The translations under genes and the position numbers were made by a program. The notes below the pieces were generated by a model, which ran no database searches, was not told the DNA's origin, and worked only from the letters and a program-made list of their open reading frames with translations. Shown here in pieces: positions 16,878 to 27,900 of a stretch of 64,000 bases of DNA. This DNA comes from Paraburkholderia caffeinilytica (GTDB taxonomy: Bacteria; Pseudomonadota; Gammaproteobacteria; Burkholderiales; Burkholderiaceae), in contig NZ_CP031466.1 of NCBI RefSeq assembly GCF_003368325.1, positions 434,001 to 498,000 on the forward strand. The letters are read 5' to 3'. Within the stretch, counting starts at the first letter, position 1; each line of letters opens with the position of its first letter.

Positions 16878-18647
16878 TTATCCCACTGTACCGTTTGCCA
16901 CGACGGCAGCATTTTCAACAGCCTGCGTCGCCCCGTAAGTCTCACTGACGATACTGCCGTTATCCAGCTTCAACACGCGATCCGCGAGATGGAAGTAGCG
17001 ATCGTCGTGGCTGATGACGAGCACCGTCTTGCCGCGCGAGCGCAATTCCGGCAGCAGTTGCTCATAGAACACCGCCTTGAACTGCGGGTCCTGGTCCGCG
17101 GCCCATTCGTCGAACAGATAGAACGGCCGGTCTTCCAGATACGCGACGACCAGTGCCAGACGCTTGCGTTGTCCGGTGGAGAGCGCGCGTGTCGAGAAGG
17201 CGCCGTTCACCACCTGCACCTTGTGGTCGAGCGCCAGCTTCGCAACCAGTGCATTGGCGCGGGCATCGGCTTGCGCGCGCGACGCGGCGTTCGGATCGAC
17301 GATGCCCAGCAGCGCGTCGAACAGATGGAAGTCGTTGAAAACGGCGGTGAAGCGCTGCCGGTACGCGGCGCGTTCGGCGAAGCCGACCGGCTTGCCGTCC
17401 AGCTCGATCGTGCCGCCTTCCGGTTCGTAGAGACCCGTGAGCACCTTCGCGAGCGTCGTCTTGCCGCTGCCGTTGCCACCGACGATGAACACCAGCTCCC
17501 CGGGCCTGAACGTCAGATTGACCGGACCGACGCGGAACATCCGTTCGTCGCGTTCATGGAAATACGAGTGCGTGACGTTGCTGAGCGTGAGCGTCCGGTA
17601 GGGCGCGTGCGAGGCGTTTTCATCCGGCGGCGGCGCGGTGCGCAGCGCGCCGAACTCGCTCATCACTTTTTCGATGCGGTCGAGCGACACGCGCGCGGCA
17701 TTCAGCGTCGGCACGTTGTTCAGCAAGCCGTCCAGCGGCAGCAGCATGAACAGGAACACCACCACGTAGCCCGACGCGGACGGCGCGTCGGCGTGCACGC
17801 CGAGCGCCGGCCAGAAGGCGGCGACACCCAGGAACACGTAGAACAGGAACACGATCCAGCCGACTCCGACCGCATAGGCGCTGAACGCCTGGCGCCGGTG
17901 GTCGCGCACTTCGTCGATCGCCGAACCGAGCTGACCGTCGACGAATTGACGCGAGCGGGCCTGGTGCAGTTTCAGTTCCTTCGCGCCGGTGAAGAGCGCG
18001 CCGAGGTAGCCAAACAGTTTGTCCTGCGAGCGGCCGGCGGCTTCGAGCGAGGCAATCGCCCGCTTGTCGCCCGCGTGATAACCGAGCGAGCCGACCAGGA
18101 TCGCGGCGACCGCGAGCAGGCAGACCGGCCAGGAGAGCCACGCCAGATAGCCGAGGCAGCCGAACACGATCGAGCCGTGCATCACGAGATTGGGCAGCGC
18201 GAAGAACAACATCGACACGTTGGTGGCGTCGTCGGTCAGCACCGATTGCACGGGCGCCGCGCCGATCCGCTCGACGTCGTGCAGTTCGGCCTCGGCGACC
18301 CGCCGCGCGACGTGCTCGCGCAACTGCGCCATCGTGTCCTGCGACAGTCGCGCGAACAGCACGCCGGTGATAACGCGTGTGACGAGCGCGATCACCGCGC
18401 ATAACGCGAAACGCATGGCGAGCGACATGTCGGCGGCGCCGGGTTGCGACAGTGCGCGGCTCAGCGTCGCGACGAGCAGCACGCTCGCGATGCCGTTCAG
18501 CACGCAGGCAGTGAGCGCGATCGCGAAGGCGCCGCGCGAGCGCTTGAGCAACGCCACGATCAGGCGCATGGCCGGTTTGCCGGGGGCAGCGGCGGTTGAG
18601 GGGGCAGGCGTGGGTGGCGCGTGGTAGCGCTCGTTGGCAGCGGTCAT
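16878..18647 (-). CDS. orbE: Cyclic-peptide/siderophore exporter ABC protein, PvdE/SyrD type
   Basis: This half-transporter of 589 residues has six membrane helices (about 30-330) fused to a nucleotide-binding domain. The latter shows Walker A GGNGSGKTT (about residue 389), signature LSTGQRKRL (about 487) and Walker B FYLFDEWA (about 510). PvdE-like proteins move siderophore precursors across the inner membrane. It is divergent from the NRPS genes behind its own OrbS-type promoter. The start is uncertain. ATG 18647 gives the usual length but has no good ribosome site. TTG 18782 has AGGGGC six bases upstream and would add a 45-residue extension with Cys every fourth residue, encoded by a 12-bp repeat. 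Confidence 0.92.
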   Translation of the reverse strand: MTAANERYHAPPTPAPSTAAAPGKPAMRLIVALLKRSRGAFAIALTACVLNGIASVLLVATLSRALSQPGAADMSLAMRFALCAVIALVTRVITGVLFARLSQDTMAQLREHVARRVAEAELHDVERIGAAPVQSVLTDDATNVSMLFFALPNLVMHGSIVFGCLGYLAWLSWPVCLLAVAAILVGSLGYHAGDKRAIASLEAAGRSQDKLFGYLGALFTGAKELKLHQARSRQFVDGQLGSAIDEVRDHRRQAFSAYAVGVGWIVFLFYVFLGVAAFWPALGVHADAPSASGYVVVFLFMLLPLDGLLNNVPTLNAARVSLDRIEKVMSEFGALRTAPPPDENASHAPYRTLTLSNVTHSYFHERDERMFRVGPVNLTFRPGELVFIVGGNGSGKTTLAKVLTGLYEPEGGTIELDGKPVGFAERAAYRQRFTAVFNDFHLFDALLGIVDPNAASRAQADARANALVAKLALDHKVQVVNGAFSTRALSTGQRKRLALVVAYLEDRPFYLFDEWAADQDPQFKAVFYEQLLPELRSRGKTVLVISHDDRYFHLADRVLKLDNGSIVSETYGATQAVENAAVVANGTVG

Positions 18648-18692
18648 CGGCAGAGGGTCGCAGTGGGTCGCAATGGATCGGGGAAATGTGGT

Positions 18693-18758
18693 GCATGCGG
18701 TGGCGCATGCGGCGGTGCATGCAGCAACGCATGCGACGGTGCATGCAGCAGCGCATGC
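18693..18758. repeat. Six GCATGC hexamers at exact 12-bp spacing
   Basis: GCATGC occurs at 18693, 18705, 18717, 18729, 18741 and 18753. The intervening six bases vary (GGTGGC, GGCGGT, AGCAAC, GACGGT, AGCAGC). The array lies between the orbE promoter and the orbE ATG, in frame with orbE, and reads as Cys every fourth residue on the minus strand. Each hexamer is self-complementary. Confidence 0.95.
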
Positions 18759-18803
18759 GGGCGGCACATCGGCGGGGCGCAAAGACACGCCCCTCGCTTG
18801 ATA

Positions 18804-18828
18804 GACGAACGGCCGCCGCAAACATTTA
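18804..18828 (-). promoter_or_regulatory. OrbS-type promoter for orbE
   Basis: On the minus strand TAAA (18828-18825) and CGTC (18807-18804) are 17 bases apart, the same geometry as the other two OrbS-type promoters. Transcription would start near 18797, leaving a leader of about 150 bases before ATG 18647. Confidence 0.72.
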
Positions 18829-18887
18829 CCGTCTATCGCTGTGTGTCGCATCAAAGCGATGCAGTCCGAATAAATCGACGGTGACGG

Positions 18888-18912
18888 TAAAGATTTTCAG
18901 GCGCGGATCGTC
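18888..18912 (+). promoter_or_regulatory. OrbS-type promoter for the NRPS operon
   Basis: TAAA (18888-18891) and CGTC (18909-18912) are 17 bases apart. It lies about 70 bases before the orbI ATG and is back to back with the orbE promoter; 59 bases separate the two -35 elements, including an inverted repeat GCATC-N5-GATGC at 18848-18862. Confidence 0.75.
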
Positions 18913-18982
18913 ACACCAATGAAGCGGCCCATTGCGGCCTGCGACTTGGCCGACGCGGCCAGTTCTAACGGATTTCACGCCT

Positions 18983-21900
18983 ATGACGAGCTTCCCGATT
19001 GCGTTGCACCATCGAATCCGCGCTTTGGCGCGCATCGAACCCGATGCCCCCGCGCTTGCGTCGTTTACGCCGCATACCGTGCGGCTGACGCGAGGTGAGC
19101 TGGACAGCCGCGCGGCGCGGCTTGCCGCACAGTTGCGGGAGGCCGGCGTCACGACGGAGGTGCGCGTCGGCGTATGTGTCGCGCGGTCGTGCGATCTGTT
19201 TGTGGCCTTGCTCGCGGTGCTGAAGGCGGGCGGCGTATTCGTCGCGCTCGATCCGCGTCATCCCGCCGCGCGCCTCGACTGGGTCGCGCGGGATGCGGGT
19301 CTCGCTCACGGCATTGTCGATGCGTCCGCCGACGCCGCCATGCGCGCGCGTTTCGCGCAGTGCTTCGACGTCGCAAACGACGCTTTGACAGACGCGGACG
19401 CAGCGCGTTTCGACGGCGATGACGAACCGGTGCATCCGCGTGCGGCTGCCTACATGATCTACACGTCCGGCTCGACCGGCACGCCGAAAGCGGTGGCGGT
19501 CGAGCACGGGCCGCTCGCCGCGCACGGCGACGCGCTTGCTGAGTCGTTGCCGATCGACGGCAGCGATCGTGTGCTGCATTTCGCTTCGGTGAATTTCGAT
19601 GTCTCGATCGAAGCATGGCTGGTGCCGCTCGCCGTGGGCGGCAGTGTGGTGATCAGCGATCCACCGCCGTTCCCGCCGGAAGCCACGCATGCCTTCATGC
19701 TGCGTGAAGGCGTCACCAACACCACGCTGCCGCCTGCTTATCTGCGCGAATTCGCGAACGTTTGCGAGCGCCTTGGCGTGCCGCCTTCGCTGCGCGTGCT
19801 GCTGTTCGGCGGCGAAGCGATGTCGCAGGACAGCTTCGACGAGATTCGGCGTGTGTTCCCGTCGGTCCGGCTCGTCAACGGTTACGGACCAACCGAAGCG
19901 GTGATTTCGCCGATGCTGTGGCCGGTCGACCCGGATGCGACGCCGGTGTTGGAGGAGAGCAACGGCTTTGCATCGCTGCCGATCGGCTGGCCGATCGGGC
20001 GTCGCGTGGCTCGAATCGAGGGTGGAGCGAAGCAAGGCGAGGCAGGCGAACTGCTGCTCGGCGGCGTGTGTCTCGCGCGTGGCTATCACGGCCGGGCGGC
20101 GCTTACCGCCGAACGCTTTCTGCCGGACGAAAGCGGCGAGCCAGGCGAGCGGATTTATCGCACTGGCGACCTCGCACGCGAACGCCTGGACGGCTCGTTC
20201 GATTATCTCGGCCGCATCGACGATCAGGTGCAAGTGCGCGGCGTTCGCGTGGAACCCGCTGAGATCGCGGCGTGCCTGCTGACGCATCCGGCGATTGCCG
20301 ATGCGGGCGTGCTGGCCGAGGCAACCGGCGGCAGGACGCAATTGATTGCCTGTGTGGTGCTGAAGGAGGTGAAGGGCGACAAGGTGCCAGGCGGCGCAAT
20401 GGACGGCGATGCAGCACCTGGCGAAGAAGCTCGCGGTGGGGAGGTGCTCAGTGAAGAAGCACGCAGTGAAGAAGCACGCAGTGAAGAAGCCCTCAGCGAC
20501 GCAGCATTGCAAGCCCATCTCGCCGCGCATTTGCCGCAAGCGTGGCTGCCGCATCGCTTCGCTCGCTTCACCCGTTTGCCTTATACGTTGAACGGCAAGC
20601 TCGATCGCGCTGCTTTGCGCGACGCCGTGGCGGCATTGCCGGCTGCGACATCCGCCGATCATGTCGCGCCCCAAACCGTCACCGAGCAGCGCCTCGCGGG
20701 TCTCTGGCAAACGCTTCTGAACGATCCCACGCCGGTTGGCCGCACGGATCGGTTCTTTGCACGCGGCGGCGATTCGCTCGCGGCGATGCAATTGCAGGCG
20801 GCCATCCGGATCGAATGGCGCGTGAATCTACGGCTCGACGCCTTGTTCGACGACCCGTCGCTCGAGACGCTCGCGGCGCTGATCGACAGCAGTGAAGCTG
20901 AAACGGCTGTCAATCGGCATCAGCAGATCACGGTGCTGCCGCGTACAACCGCCGCGTTCGTCGACCGTGCCGCATCGTTCGCCCAGCAGCGTTTCTGGGT
21001 CCTCGCACAGACTCAGGATGCCGGTTCGGCGTACCACGTCGCCGTGCAATGGGACGTGCAGGGCGCGCTCGACCTCGGCACGCTGCAACGTGCGCTCGAT
21101 TGCCTGATCGAGCGTCAACAGGCCTGGCGAACCACGCTCGTCGAAACCGGCGATGGCGTGGTTATGCAGCGCATTCACGCCGACCTGCCGGTGCGGATTG
21201 CTGAATTCGATCTGCACACCGGCAGCGAAGCCGAGCGCGCAGCGCGGCTCGCAGCGTTGACGGAGCAACACGTCGGCGCGGCGTTCGATCTGTCGAATGG
21301 TCCGCTCGTGCGAGCCGCGCTCATCACGCTGACCAACAACGCGCAGCGCTTCCTGTTGACGACGCATCATGCGATCAGCGACGGCTGGAGCTCGCGCTGC
21401 GCCTTCGATGAACTGCAAGCGGCCTACACTTCGTTCGCCACTGGACGCAAGCCGCAATTGTCCGCACTGCCGGTCCAATATGCCGACTATGCGCAATGGC
21501 AACGCGACTGGCTCGCCGCGGGAGAGGGCGAGCGACAGCTCGCGTATTGGCGCGATGCATTGCGCGCCGGGCCCGAGCCGCTTCTATTGCCACTCGACCG
21601 GCCGCGCGTGCCGCAACGCGACTATCGCGGTGGCCGGCTTGCATTGCGACTGCCGCAAACGATCTCCGCCGCGGTGCGCGACACGGCGCGGCGCGCGCAG
21701 GCGTCGCCCTTTACCGTGCTGCTGGCCGCCTTCGACGCATGGCTTTATCGACTGACCGGCGCGACCGACGTCGTGGTGGCGGCGCCCATCGCGCATCGGC
21801 AACGTGCGGAAACCGCGCCGCTAGTCGGCCTGTTCCTCAACACGCTTGCGTTGCGCGCGCGTGTCGCACCAGACCAATCGTTCGCCGCGTTGCTCGACGG

Positions 21901-24900
21901 CGTGCGCCGCTCGGCGTTCGATGCCTTTGCGCATCAGGACGTGCCGTTCGATCAGGTGCTCGACGCCGTCAAGCCGCCCGTGCGGCGTGGCGAAGAATGG
22001 CTCAAGGTGAAATTCGCTCAGCAGTTCGATCTGGAATTGACGGCGGAATTGCCGGGCGCGTCGGTGCGGATGTCGCCGGGACTCGACCTCGCCGCCCGCT
22101 TCGATCTTGCACTCGATTTCACCGACGATCCACGCGGCATCGAACTGGTGGTCGCCTATGCGCTCGACGGCATCGATGAAGCGACCGCGCAGGCGTGGCT
22201 CAACAGTTATGCGGCGCTGGTCGCCGACGCGGTGCGTGATCCGCAGCGCGCGATTGCCGAACTCGATTGCGCGGACGGGGCTGAATATCGCGCGGCGCGA
22301 CATGGACGGGCACTTCAGCCCGAGGCGGATAGCGTGCTCGCGCTTTTCGCGCGTCACGCGAGTGCAACGCCGCATCGCGTCGCGCTTGCGGACGCCGGTA
22401 CGCGGCTTACGTTCGCCGAACTCGATGACGCGTCGGACGGCATTGCGCTGGCCTTGCAGCAACGCAACGTTGGCGCTGAGCAGCCGGTTGCGGTATGCAT
22501 TGAACGCTCGGTACGCTTCGCGGTTGCGCTGCTTGGCGTGATGAAGTCGGGCGCTTACGCGGTGCCGCTCGATCCGGCGGCGCCGCACGAGCGGTTGGCT
22601 GCGGCTGTCGACGCCTGCGGCGCGCAATGGATGCTGACCGCGGGCGGTGCGCAAGCCTCGCTGGCGGTGGGCAATGCCAGGACGCTCGATCTCGATTCAC
22701 TTGCGCAGGGCGCTTCGCTCGGAGGGCTGAGTGCTGCAGTTAGCGCCAACCCGAATGCCGGATCGGACGCTAGCCTGAAGGCCAACGCCAACGCCAACGC
22801 CAACGCCAACGCCAACGCCAACGCCAACGCCCCGCGTGCGGCATCGCTGCCGGATCAAGCCGCCTATCTGATCTTCACATCAGGATCGACCGGCACGCCG
22901 AAGGGCGTCGTGATCTCGCATCGCGCACTGGCCGACTATGTCGAAGGCATGCTCGACGAACTCGCCTTTGCCCCCGGAGCTTCGATGGCGATGGTCTCGA
23001 CGGTCGCCGCCGACCTCGGTCATACGACGCTATTCGGTGCGCTTTGCTCGGGCCGCACGTTGCATCTGCTGCCGGCTCAATGCGCGTTCGATCCCGATCG
23101 CTTCGCCCATGAGATGCGCACGCGCGACGTCGGCATATTGAAGATCGTGCCGAGCCATCTGCACGCGCTGCTCGATGCGCAGCAAGCGGCCGACGTGCTG
23201 CCCGCGCACGCGTTGGTGACAGGCGGAGAAACGCTGCCCTGGTCGCTTGTGGAACGCATCGCGGTTCTGAAACCGGCGTGCCGTGTCGTCAATCACTACG
23301 GCCCGACCGAAGCGACTGTCGGCGCATTGACCTGCGACACGTCCGCGCCGGCGCAAGCTGCATTGCGCTCACGAAATGTTCGCTCATTGCAAGCGGGCCA
23401 TGCCGCGCAATCCGTACAACCAACGCAATCAGCACAGTCAGCACAGTCGGCCCAAACCACACATACCGCACATACCGCGCAATCGGTGCCGCTCGGCCTG
23501 CCGTTGCCGAATGCCTACGCATGCGTGCTGGACACTCACGGCGCGAGCGTGCCTCCGGGCGGGATTGGCGAACTGTATCTGGGTGGTCCAGGCCTTGCAC
23601 GCGGCTATCTGAACCGTGCCGCCGCAACCGCCGAACGCTTCGTACCGCATCCGTTCGCGCCGGGCGAGCGTCTCTATCGGACAGGTGACCGCGTGCGGCT
23701 ACGCGCCGATCGTCGGCTGGATTTTCTCGGGCGTCTGGACGATCAGGTGAAAATTCGCGGCTATCGTGTCGAACCCGGCGAGGTGAGCGCGGCGCTGCGC
23801 GCGCTCGAAGGCGTCGCCCAGGCGGAAACGCTTGCCGTGGAGCACGAAGGGCGTTTGCGCCTGGCGTCGTTCGTCGCTTCGGCTAACGGTGCGCGTCTCG
23901 ACGAGCCGGCACTACGCGCTGCAATGGCCGCGCGTCTGCCGGACTACATGGTGCCGGCCGTATTGCTGATCGTAGCCGCGTTGCCCGTGACCGCGAACGG
24001 CAAAGTCGATCGCGCGGCATTGCGAGCGCTTGCCGCTACGCCTGCGCCGTCCGCGGCTCAAGTTGATGCGCCGCAGGGAGCGACAGAGGAAACACTTGCT
24101 GCGGTCTGGAAGGAGGTGCTCAAAGCCGAACGCGTGGGCCGCGATGACAACTTCTTCGAACTGGGCGGCGATTCGATTCTGGTGTTGCAGGTGATCGCGC
24201 GCTCACGCAAACGCGGTGTGCGCTTTACGCCGAAGCAGTTGTTCGATGCGCCGACCCTGGCGCAACTCGCCTGTGTTGCGACAGCGGTAGAGGCGGCGGC
24301 ACCGGTTGCGTCGAAAGCGCACTCGATGTCACCCGCATCCAAACTACAGGCATCGCCGGCGAAGTCCGAAGCATTCGCGACCCTCACGCCTGCACAGCTG
24401 CGTTTCTTCGCGCTGGATATTCCGCGGCGCGGTCACTGGAATCAATCGATCGAACTCGATGCCCAGGCGCCGTTCGACGCCGATGCCTTCGCCAGCGCAT
24501 TCGAAATGCTGCTGACGCATCACGAGGTTTTCCGTCACCGGTTCGCGCCGGGCGGTTCCCGTGGAGAATGGCAACTCACGTTCGCCGCGCGCGCGTTCGA
24601 GGTCCTGCCGTTTGCGGTCGCTTCCGCTCGTGACGAAAGCGATGCGCTCGCCCAGTTCGACGCGCTGCAAAGCACGCTCGATCTGACGCACGGCCCGCTC
24701 GTCTGCGCTTTCGCCGCGCTGCTGCCCGACGGAATGACGAAGCTCTATCTGGCGATTCATCACCTGATCGTCGACGGCGTGTCGTGGCGCGTGTTGCTGG
24801 ACGATCTCGACGCGGCCTACCGCGCAGCGCGCGAGCATCGCACGGTACGTCTTGCCTCGACGGGCACGAGTGCGCAGGAGTGGGCGGCGCGACTCGCTCG

Positions 24901-27900
24901 CGCGGCGCTCGACGCAACGAATTCGCATGCCGCCGCCGATGTGCCGCGTTCGGCGGAGGCCGATGCAACGAACGTTCCGTTCGCCACCGACATGCCGTAT
25001 TGGGCCGCACTCGCCGCACCTTGCGACGACTTGCCGCTCGACCATCCGCACGCCAAGGCGACTAACGCAGACGCGCAAACCGTCATTCAGACGATCGACG
25101 CCGATCTGACGCGCGCCGCATTGACGGAGGCAAACGCGGCGTACCGCACGCAGATGATCGAATTGCTGATCGCGGCGCTGGCGCAGTCGCTCGGTATGCC
25201 TTGCTGCCGTATCGAGCTTGAGGGCCACGGCCGCGAGGCGTTGTTCGACGATGCCGACGTGAGCCGCACGCCGGGCTGGTTGACGAGCCACTATCCGGTG
25301 CAGTTCACCGTCGAAAGCACGCCGGCGGCAACGCTCGGTGCCGTCAAGGACGCGTTGCGTGAAGTGCCGAACAAGGGCCTGGGCTTCGGCGTGTTGCGCC
25401 ACTATGGCGACGCGACGACGCGCGCGGCGCTCGCCGCCGTGCCGCGGCCGCATGTGACCTTCAACTATCTCGGCCAGTTCGACGCACCGCGCGAGGCCGC
25501 TTTGGTGCCGCGTTTCGGCGGCGCGGGCTGCGAGCGCGATCCGGCCGGTCCGATCGGCAACGCGCTGGCGATTCATGCCTATGTCGACGGTGACGCAGCC
25601 CGCACGCTAAAAATCCATTGGGTGTATGGGGCGACGCAGTTCGAGCGCGCGACGATCGAGACGCTCGCACAGCGTTTCGAAACCGCACTGGCCGGGTTGA
25701 CCGCCGCCTGCGCGGCGCGTCTCGCGCAACGCGGCGGCGGAGCAACGCCGGGTGACTATCCGCTCGCGCGAGCGGGCGGCCTCACTCAGGCCGCGTTGGA
25801 ACGCCTGCCGCTCGATCTGCGCACCATCGACGACATCTATCCGCTCTCGCCGATGCAGCACGGCATTCTGTTTCATTCGCTGTTCGCGCCTGAGCAATCG
25901 ACGTATGTGAATCAACTGGTCGCGACGCTGATCGAACCGGACGTCGAACGCTTGCGCGCCGCGTTCGAAGGCGCCGTGCCGCGCCACGACATCCTTCGCA
26001 CCGGTTTCACGCCGAACGAAGCCACGCCGGTGCAGATCGTGCATCGCCAGGCGCGCATGCCGGTCGAGATCCTCGATTGGCGGGATCGAGGCGAGGGTGC
26101 GCTCGATACATTCGAAACCTGGCTCACCGACGACCGCGCACGCGGTTTCGACCTGACTTCGCCGCCCTTGATGCGCGTCGCGCTGATCCGCATCACGGAT
26201 GAAGCATGGCGTCTTGTCTGGACCCGCCATCATCTGCTGCTCGACGGCTGGAGCACGGCGCGTTTCTTTGCTGACGTGCTGCGCGACTATATCGAGCCGC
26301 GGCGTGCGCAACCGTTCGCCGCACCCGCCAAAACGCGCTACCGCGATTTCATCGCGTGGCTCGCGGCGCGCGATGCCGGGAGCGAGCGCGCGTTCTGGCT
26401 GCAACGTCTTGCGCTTATCGAAGAACCGACGCTGGTTGCCGACCGTGAGCGCGAACAGGATCGCGAAAGCGAGCGCTCGAACGTCGGCAGACATCTCACA
26501 CGCCGCGAATCCATCGACGCCGACACGATGGCACGTCTCACCGAAACGGCGCGCCGCCTGAAGGTCACAGTCAATACGATGGTGCAGGGCGCATGGGCGC
26601 TCGCCCTGCAACGGATGACGCACCACACCGCCGTCGCCTTCGGCGCGACCGTGGCCGGCCGTCCCGACGCGTTGCCCGATGTCGACACCGTGCTGGGTCT
26701 TTTCATCAACACGCTGCCTGTCATCACCGCGCCGTTGCCGCAACGCTCGGCGTCGGCATGGCTGCAAGCGCTTCAGCGCGACAATGCCGCCGCCGCGGAA
26801 CACGCGCATACGCCGCTCTACGAAATCCAGCAGTGGGCGGGGCAAGGTGGCGGCGCGTTGTTCGACACGCTGGTCGTGTTCGAGAACTATCCGGTCGATG
26901 AAGCGTGGCAAGGGCGCGACGAACGCGCCCTCAAGCTGCGTGACCTGCGCAATATCGAAGCAACCGATTTCGCGCTCACGCTGGTGATCGAAGCCGGCGC
27001 GGCGCTCACGATCGACTACGGCTACGACGCCGCGAAACTCGACGCAACCCGGGTGGCCGCTTTGCATCGCGCATTTGCCGCGTGCCTCGCGGGTTTGATC
27101 GCCGATCCGCGTGCCCCGCTGGGCACGATCTCGATTGCGACGGCTGACGATCTTGTCACGCTGGCGAACGCCAACGCAACCACACAATCGTGGCCGCAAG
27201 CGCAGCAGCAAGCTCTGCATCGTCAGTTCGAGCAGACCGCTTTTGCATCGGCCGACGCAATCGCGCTGGAATTCACCGATCCGCAAGGACGCACCCAGCA
27301 GATGACCTATGGCGCGCTCGATGCGAACGCCAATCGGGTCGCGGCTGCGCTCGTCGAAGCAGGCGTTCGGCCGGATACGGCGGTTGCGTTGTGCGTCGAG
27401 CGTTCGTTCGATATGGTCGTGGCGCTAATCGGCGTAATGAAAGCGGGGGCAGCCTATCTGCCCGTCGATCCGGACTATCCGGCCGAGCGCATCGCGTATC
27501 TGCTCAACGACGCGAAACCAGCGGTCGTGCTGACGCAACCGCATCTGCGCGAACGTGTCGTCGCGGCGGTTGAAAGCACCGACGTCAGGATTCTGACCGT
27601 CGACGAGCTACTCGATACCGAGGCGGTGCTCGCCACGCCGGTGGAAGTGGCGCCTGAGCAACTCGCCTATCTGATCTACACATCGGGTTCGACCGGCAAG
27701 CCGAAGGGCGCGGGCAATACGCATCGCGCGCTCGCGAACCGGATCGCGTGGATGCAGGACGCGTATGGCCTGCGCGCTGGGGACGTGGTGCTGCACAAGA
27801 CGCCGTTCGGCTTCGACGTATCGGTATGGGAGTTCGTCTGGCCGCTCGCGGTCGGCGCGAAACTCGCCATCTCGGCGCCGGGCGATCATCGCGACCCGGC

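Noticed and set aside
16989..18404. 471-residue plus-strand ORF opposite orbE
   Set aside because: Antisense to intact ABC transporter motifs; no independent evidence.
18921..18990. NRPS start at TTG 18932
   Set aside because: In frame but with no typical ribosome site, and the added 17 residues resemble nothing in adenylation-domain N-termini; ATG 18983 is preferred.
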